Source: Marinospirillum perlucidum (GTDB lineage: Bacteria; Pseudomonadota; Gammaproteobacteria; Pseudomonadales; Halomonadaceae). Taken from it: a stretch of 64,000 nucleotides of DNA. The notes beneath the pieces are model-generated. The model was not told the origin of the DNA. It saw only the letters and a program-made list of their open reading frames with translations, and did no database searches. A program made the position numbers and the translations under genes. The stretch lies in the NCBI RefSeq assembly GCF_003336805.1, contig NZ_QFWJ01000008.1, forward strand, positions 62,001 to 126,000. The letters are read 5' to 3'. Positions 18,935-28,353 of this stretch are shown in pieces (position 1 is the first letter of the stretch; each line of letters opens with the position of its first letter).

Positions 18935-18955
18935 AAATTGAGTTCAAGAGATTCC

Positions 18956-19405
18956 ATGCATCCATATCAACAAATCCAGTCGCTGGGTCATTTGACCGGA
19001 CTAGCCAGCCGCCTGTTTAACCAACTGTTGCACAAGCGTTTTAAAGAAGCCGGTATCGAGCTGACTGCCGAGCAGTGGGGCGTCATTTTGGTGCTGGTCA
19101 ATCAGGAGCCAAGCACCCAGAGACAAATAGGAGAGTTGCTGTATCTGGAAAAGTCCAGTGTAAGCCGATCCATCAAGGGGTTGGAAAAGCGCGGATGGAT
19201 ACAAGTACGCAAGGCTGATGACGATGCCCGTATAAAGCTGATCTCTCTGACCCCCCAGGCAATGAGTGTGGTCGATCAATGTTCGGCCATCGCAAGGAAT
19301 GTTTTGCAGGACGCACAAGCGGGCCTGACGGCTGATGAAGTGGCCGTAAACCAGGCTCATCTTGCAGAGATTATCGGTAATCTCCGCAAACTCAATGAAT
19401 CCTGA
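18956..19405 (+). CDS. MarR-family transcriptional regulator
   Basis: 149 residues. A winged helix-turn-helix is visible in TQRQIGELLYLEKSSVSRSI, followed by the wing with GWIQVRKADDDARIKLISLT. MarR proteins usually bind a palindrome near their own promoter and release it on binding a phenolic ligand or on oxidation. The ATG at 18956 is preferred to the TTG at 18938, which would overlap the palindrome region. The SDR gene starts 44 bases later and is the most likely target besides itself. Confidence 0.88.
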   Translation: MHPYQQIQSLGHLTGLASRLFNQLLHKRFKEAGIELTAEQWGVILVLVNQEPSTQRQIGELLYLEKSSVSRSIKGLEKRGWIQVRKADDDARIKLISLTPQAMSVVDQCSAIARNVLQDAQAGLTADEVAVNQAHLAEIIGNLRKLNES

Positions 19406-19449
19406 TCCTCGAGGATCAGGATAAACCAGCAATATTAGAGGATCTCTAG

Positions 19450-20193
19450 ATGAGCAAACGCAATGCATTAATCACCGGTGGTGCTCGTGGTATCGGTGCA
19501 GCAACGGCAAAAGCCCTGGCTGCAGATGGCTATCGTGTCTTTATCAACTATGTGAATAGCGCCCAGGTCGCTGCTGATCTGGCTGAAGAAATTAAAGCCG
19601 AAGGTGGTGAAGCCTATCCGGTTCAGGCTGATGTCCGCGATGATGCTCAGTTGGAAGCCATGTTTGAAAAAATCCAAAAGGAATATTCCGGGGTGGATGT
19701 TCTGGTATCCAACGCCAACATGACTTTTACTCCCAAGCCCTTTATGGATCAGACTTGGGAAGAGTTTTCGCAAAAGCTGAATGATGAAATGCATGCGGCC
19801 TATCAGTCAGCCAAGCTGGCTGCAGCCAGCATGAAAGAAAAGCAGTTTGGCCGCCTGGTGTTTATTTCCAGCACCCTGTCGGAAAGCCCTGCGCCCAGTT
19901 TTATTGCCCATGGTTCAGCCAAGGGGGCACTGGATAGCTTTAATAAATACTTGGCACAGGAATTAGGTCCCTACGGGATTACTTCCAATATTGTGGCACC
20001 CGGTATGGTTGAAACGGATGCAACCCGTGAAGCACCAGAAGAATTCAAGGACTTTATTCGCAGCATCACGCCGACTCAGCGCATTGCCCAGCCTGATGAT
20101 GTTGCCAATACCGTGCGCTATCTAACCAGTGAAGCCAGCTCTCACATAACCGGAACCTACAATCCAGTTTGTGGTGGGGCTTACCTGCAATAA
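19450..20193 (+). CDS. Short-chain dehydrogenase-like protein with altered active site
   Basis: 247 residues, FabG-like Rossmann fold. The NAD(P) motif TGGARGIG (9-16) is intact and VFISS supplies the catalytic serine. The YxxxK pair reads H154-GSA-K158, so tyrosine is replaced by histidine. The NNAG motif reads SNAN. The C-terminal NPVCGGAYLQ is normal. It may be a weak or altered reductase. It lies downstream of a MarR gene in the same direction and is closed by a strong terminator. Confidence 0.85.
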   Translation: MSKRNALITGGARGIGAATAKALAADGYRVFINYVNSAQVAADLAEEIKAEGGEAYPVQADVRDDAQLEAMFEKIQKEYSGVDVLVSNANMTFTPKPFMDQTWEEFSQKLNDEMHAAYQSAKLAAASMKEKQFGRLVFISSTLSESPAPSFIAHGSAKGALDSFNKYLAQELGPYGITSNIVAPGMVETDATREAPEEFKDFIRSITPTQRIAQPDDVANTVRYLTSEASSHITGTYNPVCGGAYLQ

Positions 20194-20210
20194 GTAAGAA
20201 AGAGTCTTAA

Positions 20211-20243
20211 AACCACCCGGGATTTGCCTCCCGGGTGGTTTTT
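20211..20243. terminator. Strong terminator between convergent genes
   Basis: Perfect 11-bp stem AACCACCCGGG/CCCGGGTGGTT, 8-base loop and a run of five T. A-rich sequence on the other side lets it also serve the convergent qorB gene. Confidence 0.9.
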
Positions 20244-20254
20244 CATTCTCAGCC

Positions 20255-21109
20255 CTATTGCTCGAGGGTTTCCTCGATCATGCTGGCCAGAGGTGTAGTA
20301 GGTCGGCCGATCAACTGGCTCAGTTGATGGCTGCTATCCAGGAGTTCGTTTTCCGCAGCTCCAGCATCGGAATCAGCCAGCAATTCTGCCAGAGGCTCGG
20401 GCAGGCCCGCTTCCTTGAGGGCTGCAGCAAAATCAGCTGCTGGCAGATTCTGGTAGCTGATGCTTTTCCCGGTTTGCCGATTGAGTTCCTCGACCAGTTC
20501 ACCCAGGGTGTAGCTCTCGTCTCCGGCTAATTCGTAAACCTTGCCGGCCTGGTCTTCACTGGTCAGGACTTTAGCAGCAGCAGCGGCATAATCTCTGCGA
20601 GCCGCTGAGGCAATGCGTCCTTCCCCGGCTGCTCCCAGAAAAACACCGAAATCCAGGGCGGCGGGAAGGCTGGCCATATAGTTTTCGGTATACCAGCCAT
20701 TGCGCAGCAGGGTGTAATCCAAACCAGAAGTTGCCAGCGTCTTTTCAGTCTGCCGGTGTTCCTCGGCCAGGCCCAGTTTGCTTTCAGGTGCGCGCAGAAT
20801 GCTGGTGTAGGCCAGTAGGGATACGCCTGCTTCCTTGGCTGCATTGATGACATTCTGGTGCTGGGTGAATCTTTGCCCCACTTCACTGGAGGAGATTAAT
20901 AACGCCCGGTCAACGCCTGCAAAGGCCGTTTTTAAGGTTTCGGGTTGAGAGTAATCTGCCTGGCGAATCAGAACACCCTGGTCTGCCAGATCGGCCACCT
21001 TTTCCGGCGAGCGAACAGCCGCAATGATCTGATCTGCTGGTTGGGTTTTGAGTAGTTCTTCGATAACAAGGCGACCCAATTGGCCGCTGGCACCGGTTAC
21101 TAGTAGCAT
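20255..21109 (-). CDS. qorB: NmrA-like NAD(P)H:quinone oxidoreductase, QorB type
   Basis: 284 residues. The N-terminal MLLVTGASGQLGRLV is the nucleotide-binding motif of atypical SDR/NmrA proteins. The conserved segment LLRNGWYTENY resembles E. coli YtfG/QorB, which reduces quinones with NADPH. The ATG at 21109 is preferred over an in-frame start at 21175, as the preceding residues are unlike the family. It is divergent from an HxlR regulator, the same arrangement as qorB-ytfH in E. coli. Confidence 0.88.
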   Translation of the reverse strand: MLLVTGASGQLGRLVIEELLKTQPADQIIAAVRSPEKVADLADQGVLIRQADYSQPETLKTAFAGVDRALLISSSEVGQRFTQHQNVINAAKEAGVSLLAYTSILRAPESKLGLAEEHRQTEKTLATSGLDYTLLRNGWYTENYMASLPAALDFGVFLGAAGEGRIASAARRDYAAAAAKVLTSEDQAGKVYELAGDESYTLGELVEELNRQTGKSISYQNLPAADFAAALKEAGLPEPLAELLADSDAGAAENELLDSSHQLSQLIGRPTTPLASMIEETLEQ

Positions 21110-21178
21110 GGTTTCATCCTCTTTCAGGTAAAAATCACTTGTGCTTTGCTGTGATACTGCGCAGACTAGCAACATAAA

Positions 21179-21191
21179 TTACTTTTAGTAA
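21179..21191. promoter_or_regulatory. Candidate HxlR operator
   Basis: TTACT-TTT-AGTAA is a 13-base inverted repeat in the divergent qorB/HxlR promoter region, 21 bases before the HxlR ATG. HxlR proteins commonly bind such spaced dyads. Confidence 0.45.
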
Positions 21192-21211
21192 GTACATGCA
21201 AAAAGGTAAGT

Positions 21212-21670
21212 ATGAAAAAAAATATTTCTACGCAAACGGCAGTTCTTGACGATCAAGACGCAGCGAGTTTTACCGAACGTTTTCGACGTGGGGATCTGTT
21301 TTCCGACCAGTGTCCATCGCGCGATGTACTCAAGCACATTACCAGCCGTTGGGGGGTGTTAATCCTGGTTGCTCTTCAGGGGCAAACTCTGAGATTCAGC
21401 GATTTAAGGCGCAAGATTAAAGGCGTTAGTGAGAAGATGCTGGCGCAGACACTTCAAGCGCTGGAAAGCGATGGTTTTGTGAAGCGTATTTCCTATCCGG
21501 TTGTGCCGCCCCATGTTGACTACTCCCTGTCAGCATTGGGTGAAGAAGCAGCACAGCAGGTGGCCGGCATTGCTAACTGGATCGAAGACAAGATGCCAGA
21601 GATTACTCAAGCTCGCCAAGCTGTTGCCGCAGAACGCGAACAAGAAGCCGCAGCCCGGGCTGAGAACTAG
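21212..21670 (+). CDS. HxlR-family transcriptional regulator
   Basis: 152 residues. The single cysteine-containing start SDQCPSRDVLKHITSRWG and the winged helix LRFSDLRRKIKGVSEKMLAQ are diagnostic of HxlR/YtfH/QorR regulators, which often sense aldehydes or quinones through that cysteine. It is divergent from qorB and is likely its repressor. The stop shares the bases CTAG with the convergent MATE gene stop. Confidence 0.9.
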   Translation: MKKNISTQTAVLDDQDAASFTERFRRGDLFSDQCPSRDVLKHITSRWGVLILVALQGQTLRFSDLRRKIKGVSEKMLAQTLQALESDGFVKRISYPVVPPHVDYSLSALGEEAAQQVAGIANWIEDKMPEITQARQAVAAEREQEAAARAEN

Positions 21671-22974
21671 TTGATCACTGAGAATTTGCGTTGGAAGATC
21701 CAGCCCAGGATCAGTCCGCGCAGGCCATTAAACAGCAGGAAAGCAGCCCAAAGACCGTGGTTACCATAACCTTTGAGTAGCCACCAGGCGAGCAAAAAGC
21801 CGCTCAGTGCCAGCAGCAGGCTGTTTCTCATGGCTGCCGTCCAGGTGGCTCCAATAAAAACCCCGTCATACAGATAACACCACAGCGAAACGGGCAAAAG
21901 CAGCCATAACCAGGGTAGGTAGGTTTTTGCCAGCTCACGAACTTCAACCAGGCTGGTGAGTTGATCAATCAGCCAGGGTCCGCCTAACCAAGCTAGAAAA
22001 GTGATCAAGACTGCGGTCATCACCGATAACCAGCGACCGGCGTGATAAATGCTTCGAGCCTCGTCAAAGCTGCGGGCATAAGCCTTACCAAAGCGACCTT
22101 CCACGGCCTGGGCAAAACCATCCAGCAGGTAGCTGGAGAGCATGACCAACTGCATGAGTACGGCATTGGCCGCCAGATAACTATCTCCCTGACTCGCTCC
22201 CTGGCGCGTGAAAAAAGCGAGGGCCAGCAACAGGGCGAGGGTGCGTACAAAGAGATCGGCATTGACCACCAGTAGCTTTTTAAGTGCCTTGGGCTCTGGG
22301 TGCAATCCCTTTAAGGGAATCTGTAATTGCCGACAGGTTTTGAGCAACCAGGCAAGCCCCAGGCTGGCAGTGGTTACTTCAGCCAGAAGGCTGGCCCAGG
22401 CAACCCCGGCACTGGTCCAGCCCAACCCGAGTACGAACCAAAGGTCCAGAAGGATGTTTATACCGTTACCTGTCACCAGTAGCAGGAGAACGATCCGGGT
22501 ACGACCCAAGCCGATGGCAACGCCTAGAATAACGTACTGCACCAGTGCAGCCGGTGCACTCCACAGGCGGATAGCCACATAGTCTTCGGCCAGGGGTTGG
22601 GTTGTGGGACTGCCTTCCAGTAGACCCAGAAGCTCGCTTAAAAAAGGGCGCAGCAGCTGTAGAGCCAGTCCCAGAAGCAGGGCTAGACTCAGGGCCTGAA
22701 GAAGCAGTCGCCCCAGACCCTGGCGATCTTTTTTACCCCAGGCTTGTGCTACTAATCCGGTGGTGCCCATGCGTAAAAAACCGAAGCCCCAGTAGAGAAA
22801 ACTGAAGATAACCGCACCCAGTGCCACTGCTGCCAGATAACGCTCATCAGGCAGGTGGCCGAGTACGCTGGTATCCACCAATCCCAGCAGGGGGACGGTG
22901 CAGTTGGATAGGAGGAGAGGCCAGGCCAGATGAAACAGCTTTCGGGTCTGTTCGGGAGGACGCAAGGAGAACAT
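21667..22974 (-). CDS. MATE-family efflux transporter, DinF-like
   Basis: 435-residue inner-membrane antiporter with about 12 helices. The N-terminal LFHLAWPLLLSNCTVPLLGL and VDTSVLGHL match the DinF branch of MATE exporters, which export cationic drugs or organic compounds. The conserved GTTGLVAQAWG follows. Its stop overlaps the HxlR stop by three bases on the opposite strand. No regulatory site was found upstream except the short repeats at 23048-23103. Confidence 0.88.
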   Translation of the reverse strand: MFSLRPPEQTRKLFHLAWPLLLSNCTVPLLGLVDTSVLGHLPDERYLAAVALGAVIFSFLYWGFGFLRMGTTGLVAQAWGKKDRQGLGRLLLQALSLALLLGLALQLLRPFLSELLGLLEGSPTTQPLAEDYVAIRLWSAPAALVQYVILGVAIGLGRTRIVLLLLVTGNGINILLDLWFVLGLGWTSAGVAWASLLAEVTTASLGLAWLLKTCRQLQIPLKGLHPEPKALKKLLVVNADLFVRTLALLLALAFFTRQGASQGDSYLAANAVLMQLVMLSSYLLDGFAQAVEGRFGKAYARSFDEARSIYHAGRWLSVMTAVLITFLAWLGGPWLIDQLTSLVEVRELAKTYLPWLWLLLPVSLWCYLYDGVFIGATWTAAMRNSLLLALSGFLLAWWLLKGYGNHGLWAAFLLFNGLRGLILGWIFQRKFSVIN

Positions 22975-23047
22975 GAAACGGCGCTTTGTGGCTTGTGAAA
23001 AGCCAAGAGGTTAGGCCTTTGAATATTTTTTGCAACAATAAGCTGCA

Positions 23048-23101
23048 GAGTAGGGGGTTGGTACCGGGAAGCAGGCTGAACCCACTCCCCGGAGTAGGGG
23101 G

Positions 23102-23103
<2 letters not shown>
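23048..23103. repeat. 12-base direct repeat downstream of sqr
   Basis: GAGTAGGGGGTT occurs at 23048-23059 and again at 23092-23103, the second copy overlapping the sqr stop. The minus strand can also fold ACTCC/GGAGT plus AACCC/GGGTT as a bulged hairpin, a possible terminator for sqr. Confidence 0.45.
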
Positions 23104-24397
<1,294 letters not shown>

Positions 24398-24435
24398 TTA
24401 TATGTTCAGCTTCTATCCTAGTATCCTTTTGCTAT

Positions 24436-24459
24436 ATTAGTAAAGCTAAAATTAGTAAA
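24436..24459. promoter_or_regulatory. Direct repeats in the sqr promoter region
   Basis: ATTAGTAAA occurs twice (24436-24444 and 24451-24459), 15 bases apart start to start, about 70 bases upstream of the sqr ATG. Closer to the gene, the minus strand repeats ATATAACA twice. These may be activator sites; no matching regulator gene is adjacent. Confidence 0.35.
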
Positions 24460-24615
24460 AACAGGTTTCTGCAACATCGTTCAAGGAGGGCCAGGTGGCT
24501 GGTTCTTTGCATCTCTTGGCGGTTAGAATATTTCACCTGCCTTGCTGGCTCTTGACCAGCTGGAATCTTTTATTGAAGGTTCCCCAATCCGGAAGCAGAG
24601 AACTGGGAGATAAAC

Positions 24616-24939
24616 ATGCTGAGATCTAAATTCGCCCTGGTGGGCTTGGCGCTTCTAACTTTGACCGCCTGTGGTGATTCCGATATTGATACCTCTTCTG
24701 CCAGCGAAGCGGCTGAAGATGCTCGTTCTTCCTTTGAAGAACTGGCGTCAAAACTGACTGGCGAAGGCCAGGAACGCCTGGAAGAGGCACTGGGCGGTGC
24801 CTGGAGTGATCTGGAAAACCTGCGTGAAGATCTCAGTCCTGAGCAGATACAGGCGCGCCTGAGTGAAGAATTTGAAGGTCTGTCCGGCGAGGAGTTGCGA
24901 CAAGCCGTCGAGGAGTATCGAGACGAGTTGCAGCAATAA
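24616..24939 (+). CDS. Small acidic lipoprotein
   Basis: 107 residues. The lipobox LTLTAC ends a classic lipoprotein signal, and the following Gly-Asp (CGDSD) may retain it in the inner membrane. The mature part is very acidic and heptad-like (EELASKLTGEGQERLEEAL), so a short coiled coil is likely. I recognise no family. The ribosome binding site GGGAGA precedes the ATG. It is followed by a second lipoprotein 56 bases later. Confidence 0.7.
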   Translation: MLRSKFALVGLALLTLTACGDSDIDTSSASEAAEDARSSFEELASKLTGEGQERLEEALGGAWSDLENLREDLSPEQIQARLSEEFEGLSGEELRQAVEEYRDELQQ

Positions 24940-24995
24940 TCCAGGGTGCCTCTAGGCAAGGATGCCTCTGCAATCCACTAACCAGGAGGTGTGAA

Positions 24996-25592
24996 ATGTA
25001 TAAGCGGGCGACTTGGCAAAAGCTTTTTCTTCTGGGGTTGCTGCTGCTTTTGGGAGCCTGTGCTTCGAGTTATCAGCTGAACCGGGAAACCCAGTCCCTC
25101 CTGGCGCAATTGGATGCTACTCAGGCCAGAAATCTTCTACACGGCTACATGATGAAAGATGAGCGGGGTGGTGGTTTCTGTGTCGGCGGGATGACCCAGC
25201 GTTCCGGTTATCAAACCCATGATCAACTCATGTTAACCACCCGGGGAGAGCTGAACTTTCTGGGGCATTGGCAGGCATCCCCTGGCCTGAAGGGTTTTAC
25301 CCTGATTGAAGAGGTGGAAAACTACCCGCTGGAATTACCCCAAGGCTGGCAGGCAGGGCGTCTTCAAGTGGACCTGACCGAGATCGAGACGATTCGCATC
25401 AAGGATACCAAGGGGATAGAAGGTGAGAGCTTTTGTGAAGGCTTGTTGCCGGGTAAACTGATCCTGGCTTCGGCCGAGGCCGGTCAGACCAGCATGTATA
25501 TTAATGTTGTACCTGAACATCTGAACCGGGCGCTGGCTGGACTCAGGTACTTTGCGCGAGATGCCGAAATGCTGGAAGGCACGGGTTTTTAA
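24996..25592 (+). CDS. Unknown lipoprotein
   Basis: 198 residues. A signal peptide with the lipobox LLGAC (Cys22) is followed by SSYQLNRETQSLL. The body contains GGGFCVGGMTQRSGY and a second cysteine in GESFCEGLL, so a disulfide in the periplasm is possible. AGGAGGTG gives a strong ribosome binding site. It is probably co-expressed with the DUF4177-like and TM2-like genes that follow at short distances. Confidence 0.68.
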   Translation: MYKRATWQKLFLLGLLLLLGACASSYQLNRETQSLLAQLDATQARNLLHGYMMKDERGGGFCVGGMTQRSGYQTHDQLMLTTRGELNFLGHWQASPGLKGFTLIEEVENYPLELPQGWQAGRLQVDLTEIETIRIKDTKGIEGESFCEGLLPGKLILASAEAGQTSMYINVVPEHLNRALAGLRYFARDAEMLEGTGF

Positions 25593-25624
25593 TTTTTGCT
25601 GCTAGAACCTATCAAGGAGGAGTT

Positions 25625-25837
25625 ATGACTTATCAAGAATACAAGGTGATCAGTGTGGCTGAAGGCGGCCTGGGAACCGTTTTTCTGGGAGCTTCAGGTA
25701 TCCCCATTAAAAGAATGGAGGCGACGCTTAATCACGAAGCGGCCGAAGGCTGGACTCTGGTTTTTCAGATCGTTGAGCAAAAGCGTTTTTTGCTTTTCTG
25801 GAAAAGAGAAACGGTCATTCTGACTTTGGGTCGTTAA
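25625..25837 (+). CDS. DUF4177-like small protein
   Basis: 70 residues beginning TYQEYKVISV with EGWTLVFQIVEQKRFLLFWKRE, the pattern of DUF4177 proteins (an N-terminal YEYKxV strand and a later GWELV segment). AAGGAGGAG before the ATG is strong. It lies between the lipoprotein at 24996 and the TM2-like gene at 25855. No role is known. Confidence 0.65.
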   Translation: MTYQEYKVISVAEGGLGTVFLGASGIPIKRMEATLNHEAAEGWTLVFQIVEQKRFLLFWKRETVILTLGR

Positions 25838-25854
25838 CCAGCAAGGCAAAAGTC

Positions 25855-26247
25855 ATGCTCAAAAAAGCCCAAGTCGAAGCTGAAGAGGAAGCCATTCGAC
25901 GCCAGGTTCGTGACTTGCCGGATGACCAGCGTCTGGCTTTTTTTCAGGCCTGTAAAGACCAGCTCAAGGATCCGGATACCTATGCGGTCTTGAACTGGAT
26001 TTTTATTGCCGGCTTGCATCACTTCTATCTTGGTCGCTGGCTCTATGGTCTGATTAATATCTGTATCTTCTGGGCCGGGGTTCTGCTGCTCTTTTTAGGT
26101 TTGCCCTGGTTGGGCGGTTTTCTAGTGATCGGAATCACTCTGTGGGAAGCCTATGAACTTTTCCGCTCGCAGATTATCGTTGCCCAGCATAATAACTGCT
26201 TGATGCGACGCCTCTATCAGCAAATCACTGGAACTTCTTTGATTTGA
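25855..26247 (+). CDS. TM2-domain membrane protein
   Basis: 130 residues. A charged N-terminal helix (about 1-50) precedes a TM2-like module: FIAGLHHFYLGRWLYGLINI, then two membrane helices and EAYELFR. TM2 proteins are small double-spanning membrane proteins of uncertain role. The start lies 17 bases after the DUF4177 stop, so the two probably share a message. Confidence 0.65.
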   Translation: MLKKAQVEAEEEAIRRQVRDLPDDQRLAFFQACKDQLKDPDTYAVLNWIFIAGLHHFYLGRWLYGLINICIFWAGVLLLFLGLPWLGGFLVIGITLWEAYELFRSQIIVAQHNNCLMRRLYQQITGTSLI

Positions 26248-26284
26248 TCCCTGGAAATCGCTTCTTCATGACCCAAGATTCACG

Positions 26285-26323
26285 CTAGGGTTTTGATTTT
26301 TCAATAATCAAATAATAACCTAG
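26285..26323. promoter_or_regulatory. Imperfect inverted repeat before the ene-reductase
   Basis: CTAGGGTTTTGATT and AATCAAATAATAACCTAG face each other with small bulges in an AT-rich stretch 32 bases before the ATG at 26355. It could be an operator overlapping the promoter. Confidence 0.35.
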
Positions 26324-26354
26324 TGTATTGATCAACTTTGAGTCTGGAGGTTTT

Positions 26355-27434
26355 ATGAGCGATCTGTTCACGCCCTTGCAGCTGGGTGCTGTGGAAACCA
26401 AGAACCGAATTTTCATGGCACCCTTGACCCGCTGCCGGGCGGACCAGGATCACGTGCCCACCGATATGATGGTTGATTACTATGCCCAGAGAGCTTCAGC
26501 GGGCCTGATTATTGCTGAAGCTACCATGGCGATGGAAGGGAATTCCTCCTTCTGGCGGGAACCGGGTATCTATTCCCAGGCGCAGATCGATGCCTGGAAA
26601 AAAGTGACGGCTGCAGTGCATCAGGAGGGCGGCAAGATCTTCCTGCAAATCTGGCATGGCGGGCGCACCTGCCACCCGGTGCTGAATGAGGGTAAGCAAC
26701 CGGTTGCCCCCAGTGCGTTGGCCATTACCAGTGACCAGGCCAACACCCCTGAAGGCAAACTGGATTATCCCGAACCCCGTGCTTTGCAGGATCAGGAGTT
26801 GCCTGCAATCGTGGAGGGCTTTGCCCAGGCCGCCAAGAATGCTCGTGAGGCAGGTTTTGATGGCGTGGAAATCCACGCAGCCAATGGCTACCTGCTGGAT
26901 GAGTTCCTGCGCACCAGTGCCAATAAACGTTCTGGCCCCTATGGGGGATCGGTTGAAAATCGCGCGCGTTTACTGCTGGAAGTTGTTGAGGCCGTGGCTG
27001 CTGATTGGGATGAGCAACACATCGGTATCCGCTTTTCCCCGCTGAACAGCTTTAACAGCATGCAGGATGAAGATCCTGTGGGTCTGATGACCTGGCTGGC
27101 CAGACGTCTGAATGACTATCAACTGGCTTACCTGCACTTGATGCGGGCAGATTTCAAAGGGCAGCAGCAGGCCGATATTCTGACCCCGATTCGGGAAAAC
27201 TATCAGGGCAACCTGCTGGTCAATATGGGCTATTCTCCTGAGGAAGCCAAGGAAGTGGTCGCTGCAGGCGATGCCGATGCGGTCGCTTTTGGTGTGCCCT
27301 TTATCGCCAACCCGGATCTGCCCGAACGTATCCGCCAGGATGCAGAATTGAATTCAGCAGACCCCAAGACCTTCTACACTCAAGGGACCCGAGGCTATAC
27401 CGATTACCCGCGTTTGCAGGATGCCGTGACCTGA
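26355..27434 (+). CDS. nemA: Old yellow enzyme family ene-reductase (NemA-like)
   Basis: 359-residue FMN-dependent TIM barrel that reduces activated alkenes, N-ethylmaleimide and nitro compounds with NAD(P)H. Motifs are IFMAPLTRCRA, IWHGGRTCHP and VEIHAANGYLLDEFL. ATG at 26355 has TGGAGG upstream; the in-frame TTG at 26328 is rejected because it would place the Shine-Dalgarno sequence inside the coding region. It is followed by the GST-like yghU, with a hairpin between them. Both would serve electrophile detoxification. Confidence 0.9.
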   Translation: MSDLFTPLQLGAVETKNRIFMAPLTRCRADQDHVPTDMMVDYYAQRASAGLIIAEATMAMEGNSSFWREPGIYSQAQIDAWKKVTAAVHQEGGKIFLQIWHGGRTCHPVLNEGKQPVAPSALAITSDQANTPEGKLDYPEPRALQDQELPAIVEGFAQAAKNAREAGFDGVEIHAANGYLLDEFLRTSANKRSGPYGGSVENRARLLLEVVEAVAADWDEQHIGIRFSPLNSFNSMQDEDPVGLMTWLARRLNDYQLAYLHLMRADFKGQQQADILTPIRENYQGNLLVNMGYSPEEAKEVVAAGDADAVAFGVPFIANPDLPERIRQDAELNSADPKTFYTQGTRGYTDYPRLQDAVT

Positions 27435-27466
27435 TCCTTTTGTTAAATGCTTGAATATTGATGACA

Positions 27467-27487
27467 GCAGGCAGCAAAGCTGCCTGC
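27467..27487 (+). promoter_or_regulatory. Intercistronic hairpin nemA-yghU
   Basis: Perfect 9-bp stem GCAGGCAGC/GCTGCCTGC with an AAA loop, ending just before the GAGGAGG of yghU. There is no T-run, so it is more likely an mRNA stability or processing element than a terminator. Confidence 0.5.
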
Positions 27488-27501
27488 CGAGGAGGCTGAA
27501 A

Positions 27502-28353
27502 ATGAGTGCGTCCAGTTATACCCCGCCCAGAGTTTGGCAGTGGGAGCCCGGCAATGGTGGTAAATTTGCCAATATCAATCGTCCGGTAGCCGGAGCCACC
27601 CATGACAAGGAGTTGCCGCAGGGCGACCATCCGCTGCAGCTTTATTCCCTGGCGACGCCCAATGGCGTCAAGGTCACGGTCATGCTGGAAGAGTTATTGG
27701 AAAAAGGCGTCAAGGAGGCTGAATATGATGCCTGGTTAATTGATATTACCGAAGGCGATCAATTCAGTTCGGGCTTTGTGGAAATCAACCCCAACTCCAA
27801 AATTCCCGCACTACTGGATAGGAGTGTTCAGCCAGCCCAGCGGGTTTTTGAATCCGGCTCCATCCTGCTCTATTTGGCAGAAAAATTTGGTCACTTTATC
27901 CCTCAAGACCTGGCCGCACGTACGGAATGCATGAATTGGGTTTTCTGGCAGATGGGTGCAGCACCCATGTTGGGCGGTGGTTTCGGTCACTTCTATGCCT
28001 ATGCTCCGGAAAAACTGGAATACCCGATCAACCGTTTTACCATGGAAGTGAAGCGTCAGCTTGATGTGCTGGATCGTCGACTGGCCGAAAATACCTATCT
28101 GTCCGGCGAGGAGTACACTATTGCCGATATTCTGGTCTGGCCCTGGTATGGTGCTCTGGTGCTGGGACGTCTTTATGATGCGGCCGAGTTTATCCAGGCG
28201 GATAGCTACACCCATGTCAAACGTTGGGCTGAGGCCATTGACCAGCGGCCAGCCGTTCAGCGGGGGCGCAAGGTCAATCGCATCTGGGGCGAGGAAAACG
28301 AGCAACTGCGTGAACGCCATTCTTCTGCTGACCTGGATGCCCTGGATTCATGA
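27502..28353 (+). CDS. yghU: YghU-type glutathione transferase / disulfide-bond oxidoreductase
   Basis: 283 residues with a thioredoxin-like N-terminal and an all-helical C-terminal GST domain. The N-terminal extension PRVWQWEPGNGGKFANINRP is the hallmark of the YghU/Ure2p-like subgroup, which binds two glutathiones and reduces disulfides. NPNSKIPALLD and ESGSILLYLAEK form the glutathione site. ATG at 27502 follows GGAGG; the earlier in-frame start at 27451 would include the hairpin. The stop overlaps the next gene by 4 bases (ATGA). Confidence 0.93.
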   Translation: MSASSYTPPRVWQWEPGNGGKFANINRPVAGATHDKELPQGDHPLQLYSLATPNGVKVTVMLEELLEKGVKEAEYDAWLIDITEGDQFSSGFVEINPNSKIPALLDRSVQPAQRVFESGSILLYLAEKFGHFIPQDLAARTECMNWVFWQMGAAPMLGGGFGHFYAYAPEKLEYPINRFTMEVKRQLDVLDRRLAENTYLSGEEYTIADILVWPWYGALVLGRLYDAAEFIQADSYTHVKRWAEAIDQRPAVQRGRKVNRIWGEENEQLRERHSSADLDALDS

